In this document: positions 1 through 13,400 of the stretch, piece by piece
Position numbering within the stretch: position 1 is the stretch's first letter
Layout of the letters: each line of letters opens with the position of its first letter
DNA from: Anarhynchus alexandrinus
Lineage: Eukaryota; Chordata; Aves; Charadriiformes; Charadriidae
Direction: 5' to 3'
Assembly: GCA_008711295.1 (NCBI GenBank)
Contig: VUYV01000041.1
Coordinates: 870,729-934,728 of the forward strand
DNA: 64,000 nucleotides
Made by a program: the position numbers and the translations under genes
Notes under the pieces: generated by a model
Told to the model about the DNA's origin: nothing
Database searches by the model: none
Seen by the model: the letters and a program-made list of their open reading frames with translations, nothing else

Positions 1-175
1 GCACACGGGGACAGACTGCTCTTGCGCCTTTAGGACTTCCTTCTTGAAAAACATCCAGGCTTCCTGGGCTCCTTTGCCCTGGAGGACTGCCTCCCAGGGG
101 ACTTTGTCAACCAGGCTCCTGAGGATCCCAAAGTCTGCCCTCCAGAAGTCCAAGGTGGCAGTTCTGCTGACCCCC
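1..175 (-). mobile_element. CR1 LINE fragment (ORF2 region between endonuclease and RT)
   Basis: Read on the minus strand, bases 170 to 1 give an open stretch with FWRADFG, LVDKVPWEAVLQGKG and FFKKEVLKAQEQ, a pattern I recognise from the linker before the reverse transcriptase of bird CR1 ORF2. The element runs off the left edge. It may continue to about 290, but I cannot support that part by translation. It lies in intron 1 of BLTP3B, antisense. Confidence 0.75.
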
Positions 176-3100
176 TTCCTTGCTTCTCCCAGAGAACTTC
201 TTGTACTGAGTAGTGTGTACTAACACTCGGTCTGTTCCCTCGGAAAGGAACATCAGTTAGGAGTTCATGGGATGTTGTGCAGGGAAATGGCCCCATTGTC
301 GAGACCTCTGCTCCCAGTTCAACCCAGTTTTTAAGGAGTAATTAACTCATTCTAAGGAATGAACACCAGGGTGAAAAAGGCAGGCTAGGGAGGATCTGTT
401 TGCTGGTGCCAAGAAAGAGAGAAGAATGTGTGCATGTCATGAAGTTGGTGACATTGTTAGTTCTGAGTAGTTATATGAAAAGCTCATAGAAAATTTTTAA
501 ATGGTTTTCCCCAAACAAAGATTTCTAATCATGAAACATCATGACATAATCGAAGATTTCTATTTACTACATACTCAGAATTAAATGATTCTATCCTAAC
601 TTTATGGGAAGTACCTCTCTGCTTTACATAAAAATTGTATCATAAATACAATAGCGTAATGATTTCTCAAACTTCAAGCAATTAAGCATTCTTCATTACA
701 GTACTAATTAAGAGACACAGTAGTTCTTTAGATATAGACATAACTTGCCAACTTTCAAAGCCGTGCTGCCGCGTCCTTAGATTTTGCCTGGCAATAAATA
801 TTAGAAAACATCTCCAACACCAGAATACTTAGAAAAATATTAACATTTAATTTAATAATAAAATTAATAGTCAATAGTATGAAAATACTAAATTGCAGAT
901 TTTAGCTGGGTAAAAAATTTGTCAGTGATGATTATACCAACTCGTGGCAAGTTCACTAGAACTTGCATTAGGCACACATCAGTGTGTCTGTGGTAAATCT
1001 TCTCCCTGAGTCTGTTGATTGAATGCGAAGCGTACCAGAAAGAAAAGTCAAAGCTCTCTGCCTCAGTGGGGCATGTCCTAGTTTGATGTACCATGGGAGC
1101 CTAGAACAATACCATTTGGATAGTTGTGGTTGCCCTAAGGCTTTTTTTTTTTTTTAATATTTTTAATTCAAAATGCTCTTCTTTTTCTTGTTTAGCTCTT
1201 CTTTTAATTTTGTGCATGAAGATCTGAATTCTTGTAAATTCTGACTAACGGGCATGATTACATTGTGTTTTGCAGGGCTAGCTGCCCAAAGAGGCCAACT
1301 TTTTGTTTTTTAAGTTAGAGGTCACTGTATAAAACTAAACGGTTTTCCTGTTATATCAAACAGTATGAAATGGTTCTAAAGTGCTGAAAATATTCAACAG
1401 ACAAACAAAAGTGTTTGTTATGGAACAACTGAGTGTAGAAGGAGCAGGGAACTGGCACAGAAATGTAAAGTGTTGGCATCCTCAGTGGAAAATTTGCTCT
1501 GGACTCAGCAGATAGACAAAGCAGATGTGGTTGTTGTATATTATGATGTTACTATGGGTTTTGGGGAAGGACCTCAGTCTCCTCAGCATCCGCTCATCAG
1601 TCACATTCCAGCTGTGGAAGTGGAATGAAGAGATCTGCTGCTACAGGTGCCTACACCTGAAACACCTTCTCACAACTCACCTGTTAAGGGCTTCTTTCTG
1701 TGACTCTTGAAATGAAGTCTTACAGGTGGAGATCCTCTTACGTCAGTCTCTGCTGAATGGAGCAGCACTTGGCATTTTTCCTTTCGCTGGCTGCAGGAGA
1801 TGTAACAAATTCAAAGCAACGCTCTCAGAAGAATTAAAAAAAAAAAAAAGCGCTGCTCCTTGTTGAGATTGGTTTCCCTGTCCTTCTGCTCCTTGTTGGG
1901 AGGGACTGGCTCCTATTTTGTCTGTTTGAAGGATGTCAGAAGTAACTCAACAGCTTTGCCATCTCTGTTCTCCTTAATGGTATTTTGCTGTGAAGTTTGG
2001 AAACCTGTTTCTTTAGATCCTCTGGGTTTCACTGTGATGTGTCTGCAGTTGAGACCAAGATGATGGTTAGATCTGTCTCCAAGCTGAGTGGAGACATTTC
2101 TGGTGTGGCATAAGCAACAGGGAACCCTGAGGGGGACTTCTTCCACAGAGCATGAGTCTCAGGACACTCTGTGTATAATGGCAGAATGTTTTGGCATTCG
2201 CTGTATAAATGTGACTTTAAAGTAACACCAATTTGTGATTCTTATGTTGACCCTCATTTACAAAGTTAAGAGTGGGAGATACTATGGTGTGACTGAAAAC
2301 ATTCAATGGCTGCTTTTTTTTTTTTCTTCAAGGAATTTGAATTAGCCGAGTCAGATGAGACTTGTCAATATGATTTCTGAGATAGGCTTCATATTTTGCA
2401 GTTACTGATGGGGGTGTTTTACTGAGGCAGGTTATGCAGCTCTTCTCATTACTCTCTCTCGTTAAAAGCAACAGAGAAATGTAACCGGAAAATTAAATAA
2501 TTTTAAGTCCTTTATTCCCCTGATAATGTTTCTAAATGGAGCATTTAGAAGTACATTAGTTGTCAAGGAAAATATATTTGTCAGTAGCCTTATCTTAACA
2601 TATTCTTAATACTGAAATTATTGAAATATATTATTCATGAGTCAAAGCTCACTGCTTCTGGATAATTTATGCCTTGTAAGCAATACAGAAACATCTGCCA
2701 CACTTATATCATAAGAAAGGTATCTAGTATTATTTGCAAATAATACTGAATAATTTCAGACTTGGTATAGTAAAAAAAACCTCGAAACAAACAAACTAAC
2801 TGAACTTTTAATTATGAACAAGCTTCTTGCCCTGTACACCTCCACCCCAGATGTCTGGACCTTTGAGAGTTCCTCTTTGTGATTAAACTGACAGGTGATG
2901 AAACTCTGTAAGTTTATGGTATCTGGCTGAATGTTTCATAGGAGTGGTAAAATGGATGTTTGCAGTTTGTCAGGCTGGGTAAATGCAAAGCTTACTAGCA
3001 CAAGAATGCAGTAAAGCGGTTGGACTGAGAAAATGCCTGATGTGTTTCAAGCCACACTTGAAAACTTTTTAAGAGGAAAATCTTGCCAGCCACCTTCACC

Positions 3101-4295
3101 TTCTACCACTATTTCCCCTGAGTATTTGACTTAATAAGAACCTTGTGGTAGTTAGGTTGGAAATTGGTTTCTTGAATGGGAAGGAAATGATGGAGTTGCA
3201 CCTTCTGGGGCACTGCTTCAGGGCGGTGTTCCATCCCTGTAGACAGATGAACCCCTTTGCTCTTTGCTTGCAGAATATGAGCGTGGGGAGATTTTGGTTG
3301 GAAAAGTCACAGAGTGTAATGCAAACAGTAGTATTTTCTACTACCTAATCTTGTAAAATTAGACCCAATTCATAAGCAGAAACAATTTTGCATGGCTGAA
3401 TGCAAGTGTGGTTAAGTATAGCCTATTCTTCAGCTTGTGGTAGATAAAACGCTACAGCTGTTGATTTGAGGGTAGAGTACCTATGATTTTTGTCATGTTA
3501 CCTCACAAGGATGTGAACCATTTGACACAGTCATATAGATTGTTCTATTGTATCAGTAAATCATAGCGCCTTTGAAGTATAATGAAATTTATTGCATATG
3601 TACTTCTTTAAATAGTTACATTTTTTAGCCTTTGTATATCAGATATCAGATTGACCTTTCAAGTTTTCATCCAGTATTTTATATGCACCATGCTGCTATG
3701 TGTGTGTAAATATGTGTGTATGTATCTTTCTAATTTATGTTATTAAATTCTGTGATTAAACCTAATGAATATTGTAAATAAAACTTTTTCAAGTTTTTAA
3801 CTGCAAATATATATAAAAAGGAACTATTTATAAGGAGTATCTTTTTGTTACTCCTCCTGAGTGAATTCTAAGCCACTCCTGCTTACTCTAAGAATGACAT
3901 TACAAGTTGTAGAGGTTTTGGATTTATTTTTTTTTCTCCTTTTGAAAAACTGAAGAAGAGTGAAATATATTCACTTCTACCTTATATAGTTTAAAATAAA
4001 TAGTTAAATACTTTGAATCAAGGATTTGTTATTCTGGGTCACGGACAAATTCGAAGATACCTCATCATACATTTAATTTTGTTTATGTATTTGTAAATGG
4101 AGTTAATGAGATGCAAAAATTTAGAGGGACAAAGCAATTCCATGGTACCATTTGTTTTCAGGGTGAAATTGTACCTAAGAACCTAAGATGATTTCCTCAC
4201 CTCCCAAACACTGCTTTAAGTTAAATTGTCAGCTATATGTGGGACAGCTCTGATTGCTTTATATGCATTTACTTAAGGTGCATGTTTGTTTTTAG
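176..4295. other. Intron 1 of BLTP3B (3' part)
   Basis: AT-rich intron with T-tracts (1141, 2310, 3925) and no reading frame of note. I looked for the missing first coding exon (start Met-Ala-Gly, then an Ile/Lys-rich helix) and did not find it here. Apart from the CR1 piece at the left edge nothing is recognised. Confidence 0.7.
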
Positions 4296-4458
4296 GTTCA
4301 CCAAAAATCTGTCACCTGACAAGATCAACCTGAGCACATTAAAGGGGGAAGGTCAGCTGACCAATTTAGAACTCGATCAAGAGGTGCTTCAGAACATGCT
4401 GGATCTTCCAACATGGCTTGCTATAAACAAGGTCTTTTGCAATAAAGCATCCATTAGG
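4296..4458 (+). CDS. BLTP3B: BLTP3B exon 2, start of chorein domain
   Basis: Encodes residues about 15-69 and opens with [19 protein letters not shown]. The region is part of the N-terminal chorein (VPS13-like) domain, which caps the lipid channel and faces the donor membrane in this family. The acceptor is TTTTTAG at 4295. The first base completes an Arg codon begun in the missing exon 1. The donor is AGG|gtgagt. The [20 protein letters not shown] end is nearly invariant in my memory of the vertebrate proteins. Confidence 0.97.
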
Positions 4459-7400
4459 GTGAGTATTTTATTGTGCTGGAATGGTAATTAGCCAAGTCTT
4501 CCTTTTTTGCCTTCTGTCTCTGTAAACTTTAAAGCAACTTTGTATTCGTAGAAAATTGTGATGAGTGCTTGATAATATTTTAGAGAAAAACAAAAGATGT
4601 TACCAGCAATAATTTCTTCCTAATTTTTGTTTCTCATGTGATGACATGAAATACATATGGAAACGATGAAAATAAGCAGCCATTTCTTTAGTTTTCTGAG
4701 TAGAGTTTATTCCTGCATGTTCTGAAATAGGGGTAGAGATGAAAGCTTGTATTTGCCCATGGTAATTGGTCTACTACAATTATTTATTTTTCTCTTTTTT
4801 TATGTGTTCTTTCTTCTCTTTACTCCTCTGTTTTTATTGCTTTCCATCTTGTTCCTTTCCTATTTCCAAAAATATCTTTCTGAGAGATTCTGGTCTCTGT
4901 GGGAAATGTGGAAACACTCTAAATCTAGTAGACATTGCTTTTTTGGACCTCGTGGCTGCTAAGAATTGAAGCAATGTATATCAATCTCTCCTAGATTATA
5001 CTAATATGAAAGTAAGAAATGAAGCTATAGCTTGTTTTTGACAGAAGTTATGATCTGGTCAAACTTTGGCACCTCTTCAGTCTTCTGGGGTTTTTTCTTC
5101 CTGCCCCCCCCCATGGGAAATTGTTCTGATTTTTCTGAATGCAGCGAACTTGATGCTTTGTTGTAGGTATCCAGTTATTTGTAGGCCAACAGAGCAATGT
5201 GGATTTTCTTTCCTTTTAAAGGAATGTGGAAGAGAGTTGTTACTTTTCCTGGTGCTTGACAACTTGGTGTTAAAGAGACAGATTCTATTTTGTTCTTCTG
5301 TTTTCTGCTCAGTAATAAGTAGATTTTGAAGTTCTGGTTTTAACACCTAAAATAAATTTATGCGTGTGCATCAATTTGCTATACAGTATTTTCAGATAAA
5401 CTTGATGTTTTGAAAGTAGTATTATTCTGAGTTAAGGAGTTACAAATATAATTTGTATGCATAAAACACATTCTAAACAAATGCTTTGTTTTACTGTATT
5501 TTTAGTATTTACTTTGCTTTAGAATAATGTTTTCCTTTGCAGATACCATGGACAAAACTGAAAACACATCCCATCTCTTTGGTGAGTTCTGGCATCAATG
5601 CCTAAATATACTCTGTGTAGCAGAATTTACCTCAAATATTTATATTGTTCTCTTGACTTGACTCTAGAAATAACTGAAACATTAACGGGCCTTTGCTAAG
5701 TGTCCTCTGGGTAGAGGCAGATTAAGACAAAATGCCTTAATGTTTTTGTTGGTAGGTTTGTTTTCTTAATCTATGGCTTTGGGCATCATCACTGTAATGT
5801 TTGACTGTTAACTAATTTCTGTCAAGTTCTTCAGTCATTACGTCTTAATTTGGGTTCACCTGAAGGGTAGTTATTTGTCCAACTAACCCTTTTTGCAAGT
5901 TTCTGCCTGTCTTTTGGAGCTGTCTTTTCTAAGAACTTTTCCATTCTTCATTTGTTCTCTATACCCAATGAGCTCAGTTATAGCAGGTTTCATCCACATA
6001 ACATTTACAGGGTTTCTGTAACAGCCTAGGATTCAGCCTGGATATAAATAGGATGTAAAATGTGTAAAAATGACTCAACAACAATTAGAAGTAATGCTAA
6101 TTCTTGCATTTGTTTAGTTTTGTTCTTTGTTTTTAAGTATACTAAGAAAGTCTCCAGAAGTGATTTGCTTGATGATGGCTAAACTTTCTTAACTGTGTTT
6201 ACTTAGGTATGAATATTCCTTTAACTGTCATGCTGCCCAGTCTTGCAGTGAATTCCTGAATGTGCTTGTAATTCCTTAGTTCTGAATCAGACTTGGGAAA
6301 GACATGTTGTTTTAAATACTTAGTGCATTTCCTAGTGACCCAGTTGTAATGTACTGATGCCTGTACTGCTTCTTCCTGACAAACAGAGCTTAAAGTGTGG
6401 TAATGCTAACGTGGGATGATTCAACCACTTGACTGTAAGGTGCAACTGCCAAATTAGGAAAGCAGTTTAAGCCGTGCTATTCTTAAAGATTACGTACTTT
6501 GACCTACGGTAGCAAGGCCTGATTGCTTGCTTTGCTCCTATTGAACTTACATTAGCAATCTTTGAGGCTAAGATAACTTTCAATGTCACCTTTTTTACAT
6601 AAAGCTTTCCTTGAACAAGTTCATTAAACTGATAACAAAAGTTCACTCTTCAATGGTAGATTGTACAACAGCATTTTTGACATTTAAAGGAAGGTGAATT
6701 CAATGGCCTAAATGTCCAACTTCAGCCCTTAATAATACATCACTGAACTTCCACTGTTTTGATGGGGATATTTTTGTTACGGAGAGTTTGATTAAACTGG
6801 AATAGCGTCCTCTGTTTGCAGAGCTTAGGAGGTAACTAGAACCCACTTGTCTAGCCAGTGGTACTTTCATTGAGCTGAGTTGCCCTCTGTGAAAATCCAT
6901 CTGTTAACATAGTGGCAAATACTAAGTTATCATTGGTCATAATCAATTTCTGTTTCCATATGATAAACGATATAATTTTGAGGAGTGCTTTGGGAACCCA
7001 AGGATGCTATGCAGCAGTTTTCTTACTGGCAACTACTGTACTTTGACAGAGGAAAAAGAATAGGCAGATATCTACATCCAGGTGTTCTTCGTTAACTCCT
7101 ATTTATATTACACAAACTCATTAAATCACTGCCCTACTGTTCTTTTCACTAGTCTTGTAGTGAAGGAGATTGTTCCAAAGGTCTTAATTTAAGAAACCTT
7201 AAAAGAGTGGTCAAACATCCAAAAACATTAGGATAACCAGGAGAAGTCTTGGCTTCCCCTCAGCCCCCACTATTCTCAAGCTAAGGGATTTTTTTTTCTT
7301 CTTATTTTTTTTTGTTTTGCATGGCAAGTTACTCATTAAGACATCTGAGAAAATAATTTTAAAATGTCCAAATTTACTGTTACAGCTAACGCTTCTGTTT

Positions 7401-10400
7401 AAGCATCAAAACATAGTGAAGTATAAATAAATCCAGAGTAGAGAGTTCATGAATTTCTAGGTAGTAGTCAGGGTGTTTCATGGATAAGAGCAGCATAGAA
7501 AAATATTTGTGGAGCAAGTGGATTATGAAGACAGGCACAATTGACACAATATGATAATAAAATCCAGTAGGTAGGGCAGGTTGAATCATGAAAAATCTAA
7601 AATTAAGGACAAAGCTTTTTAGTGTGGTTTGTCTGAACTAAGAGAGGGTAAATGGAGGAATTCAGAAGGGGTTGAATAAAGTCAGAACTTGACAGGAAAG
7701 TTATATTGTTTTGTGTTTTGAATGAGCTTCAGATGGGACAAGATTTCAGAACCGAAGCCTTCAATTGACCCTTCCCAGGTATTTTGATAAATTTAGGTCA
7801 CAAACATTGTACTGTAAATTAGGAGATTCTTGGATTTATTCAGCTGCTGGGAATAAGTTTTTGCATTTGGTTTGTTCCATTCTGTTGACCCTCCTGCTAG
7901 TATGCATTATTTGTAATGTGTGTCATAGTTCTGCTATTTAAATATAGCCTTCAGTTAACAGAATGAGACACCTAAATCCTATTTTAATTCCCAGCTTGTT
8001 TTGGAAGGGTCCCACCTTAAATACAAAGAATACAATCATAGCATACGATTTTACTGTAATATGATGTGTTGCAAATTATACTAGAATATATCTTTTTTGA
8101 AACTTCAGTAGATCTAGTAAAACAAGTAGTTTTGTATACACACTTGTGTATATATTCAGATTTTGTTTTAAGATGCAGCACAAAACTTCATCTACTATCA
8201 CAAATTTTAGTGGACTGGTTTCAGATATTTTCCGTTAAAATTTTCTGAACTTATTGAACCATTTAGAAAACTCTGGAGGTATTAAGTATTTCACTGAAAG
8301 AACAACCATATAGGAAGAAAACCCAGAGGAGTATGCATTAAATCATGCAATTTTCGACATGCACTTTTTTGAGAATGTGTGTGATGGATAAATCATGCTC
8401 AGGGATCAAGAATTCTGTAATCCAATATTTCACTGGGGAGGTCTGTTAGAATTCACAAAATTTTAAAATTTATATGAACAAATTAAAAGAAGGTAATTCA
8501 GGTACGTTACAAAAGTGTGTGGGAAAATTGACATGGTAAGAAATGTTTTATGTGTATTTCGGAAAAAGTTCTCAAGTGATTTTTTTTTTATTGTTTTTTT
8601 GTTCTTCATATGTCATCTATTTACGTTGTTGCCTCTTAGGTCTCCAATTTTTTTTGTTTTGTTTTGTTTTTCAAGTCTTTGGATAAAGTTGTAATGGAAA
8701 TGAGCACATGTGAAGAGCCACGTGCCCCCAATGGACCCTCTCCTATAGCAACTGCATCCGGACAGAGGTCAGTGATGATACTTACATGTAATTGATCAAA
8801 AAAAGTTTAAATGTTTTGAATTACTATAAAACAGTTAGATCCCCTGCAAATTTCCAGAAGCATATAGGGTTGCAGCTTGCCATTTCCATCTCTCCAAAAT
8901 TTTATTTTATTATGGTTGGTGGAGATTACATATCTATAATGATAATGGAACTATCCAGACGCAAGCCTGGAAGGAACGTCTGAACTATGTATGGAGCTTC
9001 CTAGGCATGTTTCATATGGGTGCAACTACTGCATCAAAAATTTACCAAGTTTAATTGATAGTAAGTTTTTTGAAAATTAAAGATAGTTTGCCTTCAACCT
9101 ATTTGGAAAATATTATAATGTTGGGGTGTCTTTCTAAAAAAAAAAATAATTTCTTTTGTTTGGTCTAAAAACAGTATTAAGGGCTGTTTGTTAGTGTGGT
9201 GTTTTAAAGTTCTATTTCCTTTATTGTATCAGCCAAATCTTACTGAAAGTTTTCATGCACACTATGTAGCCTAAAAGTCAAGTAATTTGGTGGGACAATA
9301 TAGCATTACATCAGTGATTTCAACCCCCCCAATCATTTATTTTTTATGTACCCAGAGCATTTTCCAATGGGCATAGGGACACATATACAGAAAAACATAT
9401 TTGATGATACTAATTGCTTTTTTTATTTTAACTTCTGTGTAATATGTAGAAGTAGTCCAGGGGCCTCTACCTCTCCTAGGGTACAGCTTGAAAAACATTG
9501 CCATAGAGATTCTGTGTAGGATGAAAGTTATAAAAAGGAAAAGGAATGACAAACCACATAAACTGTACTTTTAAAACAAGCAGGAAAAAAAACCCCAAAG
9601 GCAAAAGATTTTAGATGTTAAAAGAATATTTAAAATACGGTTATCGATTCACTAATCTAAAACATTCAGACAGATAAGATTTTTTTTAAGAAATAATAAT
9701 TGCAACTGCTTTATCTTTTTTAATACTTGAGTGCATGTTGATTTAGTGTAGAAATGTAACCACCATTTAGCATGCAAAAAAGCAAATATTTTACACTATT
9801 TTGCATTTATGAAAGATACTAGTTTTAATGGGCAGAATAACTTTGCTTATAGAGATAAATACTAACCAGATTGAATTGTCAAGTAATTCATTTGATGTGA
9901 ATTACTCCTAATGTATAGATAAAGAAGAGTAAGATTTCTACATAATGCTGTAGACTGTATATATGTATAAAATATTTATCATGGAAAAATTGCATTAATT
10001 GTTTTACTTCATGGAGATTGATCTTGATCCAACATATGTCCTTTAATGACTGTTTTGAGATTAGGATCATAGGGTGCAAACTATTGTAAACTAGATCAAA
10101 TATATTTAACAAAAAAATCATAAGTGGAGAATATATTATGAACTTATTTTATGGCTTGTTTCATCTTGTATTTCAGCTGTTTAGTAAGTTTAATTTTGTG
10201 CCCTTTCATTAGGTGTGTATTTAATATGTTGGCATTTCACTTTTTAGTGAATATGGCTTTGCTGAAAAAGTGGTAGAAGGCATTTCGGTTTCTGTGAACT
10301 CCATTATAATAAGGATTGGTGCAAAAGCCTTTAATGCTTCGTTTGAACTTTCCCAGCTGAGAATATATAGTGTAAATGCAAACTGGGAACATGCCGACCT

Positions 10401-13400
10401 CAGATTTACCAGAATACAAGAAGCTCAACGTGGAGAGGTAAATATTATCTTTTGATAACTTTTTTCCCTTGTTTTTGTGGTAAAGGACGAGGAAGTTGAA
10501 TTGCAACCTTATGGAGTCTAGGAAACTGGGAATGGAGGCATTCTGTGCTTAGTAATTTCAGTTGTCCTCAAGGAATACAAGGATGTAAAAATGGGTGGGT
10601 GTGAGTCAGATCAAATGTCACGTCTCTAGCAGTGGCCAAAGTGGATGCTTACGGAAGAGCAAAGACCAGGGCAAGCATATGTACTGTTCCCCTCTTGCAT
10701 TCTTCAAGCTTGTGATCATTTTAAAATGCAAACTAGACCAGACTTGAAGAGTAGTGAAAGAAAAAAGAATGCTATATTAAATGTGGAAGGATAAGGTGTT
10801 ATGCTGTTTGTATTATTATTATTATAGTTGTTATTTTTAAGCTATAACTGGTTATTTATTTGCTTGTGAGGGTTTGCCTAATAAGGATTTTTTTTTTCTT
10901 TTAGCAGTTTTAACTGAATTTTAATCAAGTTCCCATTTCTTGGAATAACTAAATCATATGTATAAAAAATAATAGCAGTAAAGTGCATACTTTTCTACTG
11001 TATGGGAGAACTTAAAATGTAAGTCCTAGACTGGTGTATACCATTCTTTTGCTTTCTCCCATGTAACCAAAGTAAAATGTATACTGAGTGCAAGGTTGAC
11101 TCTAAATATTGTATGTTGTATTGAGAAAGACTTATTTTAGCACGTGTCTGGCCTTGGTTAAATAGGTGTTTCAAATTTTGCCAATGTTTGTCCATTTAGG
11201 GACAATGATTCATAACAGAGTTTACTCAGAGTTAAGGAGTCTGATAGTTGCTTTGGGAAGCCCCAAGAGAATGTTAGTTAGAAATACCACAAAAATAATA
11301 GTTGAAAACTATTTTTCTGACAGTTTGTCTTTCCTGCAGCTTGTCTGTGTGCTAATGTTCATGTGTTAATGAAGTCTAAAGAGGAGGAATTAAAGTTTGA
11401 ATAGATGGAATTTTGTATTGCCATATTTTTTGATTTTGAGCTTTTTAGGAAGAATTTGATTGTGACTAGTTGCCCCATACACAACAGAGCTTTCCTTGGG
11501 GAGCATTCCTTTTAGTGTAATGAATATTGTAAACACAAATTTCTATAAACTGTAGTGAATCATTTATTAGAAGTAAATTGCCTGAAAAGGTGAAAAAACA
11601 AAACCGATACTGTACTATAAAGATAACTTGTTCTAAACTACATTTTAAGGGAGTAAGCAGCTTTTCACTGTAGCTGCACTCTTGACGTAATGAGGAATCT
11701 CCTTAGAATTTTTTTAGAAACTTCCATTCATGCTGCATCTCCTGGATGAGGAGGGTAGGTGCTCTCTTTTTCTGCAAATAGTATTTTTCAGGCTACTTGG
11801 CACTGTGCCTTTCCATCTTGCTCACTTCATTGTGCGTACGTACTTCCTTCCCAAACACATTGGGTATGTTTTACTTAAGTCTCTGCTTAGGTCCACAGGA
11901 TGTAGGCAGTACAGTTTTCAAATTGACAAGAGGAGAATGACAGCTGAAAAATGACACATACCAACCTATTCTTTATTTCACTTTCCCCATGGATGATCTT
12001 TTTTTCTTCAGAGAGTAATGTAAGAAGGAGTTTTAGGGGAAACCAGAATTAACATTTTTTTCCTCTTGATGTCCTGTTCATTTGGGGATCTCCATGATGT
12101 TGCTGCTTGGACAATAACTTATTTTCCCATATTTGACTTTCAATACCCAGCTGTACTTGCTGCTTTTGTATCATTATTCTGACATTTGGTTGCTGTGTCT
12201 TCTAGAAAACCATGTCATAGATTCAAAGCTTGTGGGGTCTATATGGCATACAATGTGCTCAATGTTTAACATTCTCTTAAGTGAAATAAAACACTCCAAA
12301 AACTTCTGCCATCCTGTAGCTTTACTTCTCTTTCCACTCTTTTCCTATATACTAGGATTTAGCATTTTGAAACTAAACTACATGCTCTTCTTTTTTTCCT
12401 CTTCTAAAAGCAACCTAGTACGCAATAATGGTGACCGTTATTTTCTTCTGAATATTTTAAATGCTGCTTTTTACTTCTGCCTGCTTGGAAACTAGCTTAA
12501 CATTTCTCTGACATTCTGGAGGTAGAGAAAAGGATCAGGGCTTTACTTCCTGACACCTGTAAGCAGAATAACAAGTGAATTGTATTTGTTCTGTTCATAT
12601 GGCTCTGCATGAAGGGTACATGTGAGTGTGTGCACGTATATCTGTGTGGATATATACGAACACATGCATATTGCATATATGCATACATAACTGTCATATT
12701 GCATGAAGGTGTTTTTCTCTTTTTCTCTCTTTAAAGGTTTTGACTTTTAAAGAAATCAACTGGCAGATGATCAGAATAGAAGCAGATGCAATCCAGAGTT
12801 CTAAGCATGAAATCATGAGTGCTCCAGTTCGACTGATTACTAACCAGTCAAAAATTAGGGTCACGCTTAAAAGAAGGGTAAACTTGAAAAATTTGAGATC
12901 TTTTGTTATTTTAGGAACTCATTTTTAACTCATGTTCTTAATGCATACATGCACATAGTAAAGGTTTTAAATTTAGGCCATATAAAATGTAGAATTCCCT
13001 GAACAATTTTTAATAATGTAATCAGTAAGACTGTAGAGTTTACAAGAAATATTGCAGGCAGTATTTGAGGGTGAAGACCTTGCACAGGTCCTACTAATTA
13101 AATTGTTTCATCTACAGAGCTTTGTTTATGATAATGCATGTTGTCTTTCCTCTCTAGATTCAGGCAATATTTATATTACTTACATATAGAAAAATGCATC
13201 AGTTTAATATCCAGTGCATGCCAAACAAATAAAAAGTGAGGCATAAATATACTATGTCTTAGGTACTTTTTAGTTTGAGGAATACAATTTAAAATAAAAA
13301 AATGTTTGTTATTTATAAGGAAGAAATCTGCTTTTTGTGAAGTGTGTTTTTGCATTCAACTTTTTTTTTCTCCCCTTGTATTCGATATAAGAAATGTAAG

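Larger units (their letters stand above)
4459..10247. other. Introns 2-4 of BLTP3B
   Basis: Three introns (4459-5542, 5582-8675, 8768-10247) split only by exons 3 and 4. They are AT-rich and without recognisable transposons or RNA genes. A T/G tract (8648-8672) serves as the pyrimidine tract of exon 4. All open frames are under 90 codons and without similarity. Confidence 0.6.

Noticed and set aside
1..4295. Search for BLTP3B exon 1 inside the window
   Set aside because: No Met-Ala-Gly plus basic helix followed by AG|gt was found, so the exon lies to the left.
12133..12495. 120-codon plus-strand frame in intron 5
   Set aside because: Phe/Leu/Ser-rich composition typical of AT-rich intron translation; no similarity.
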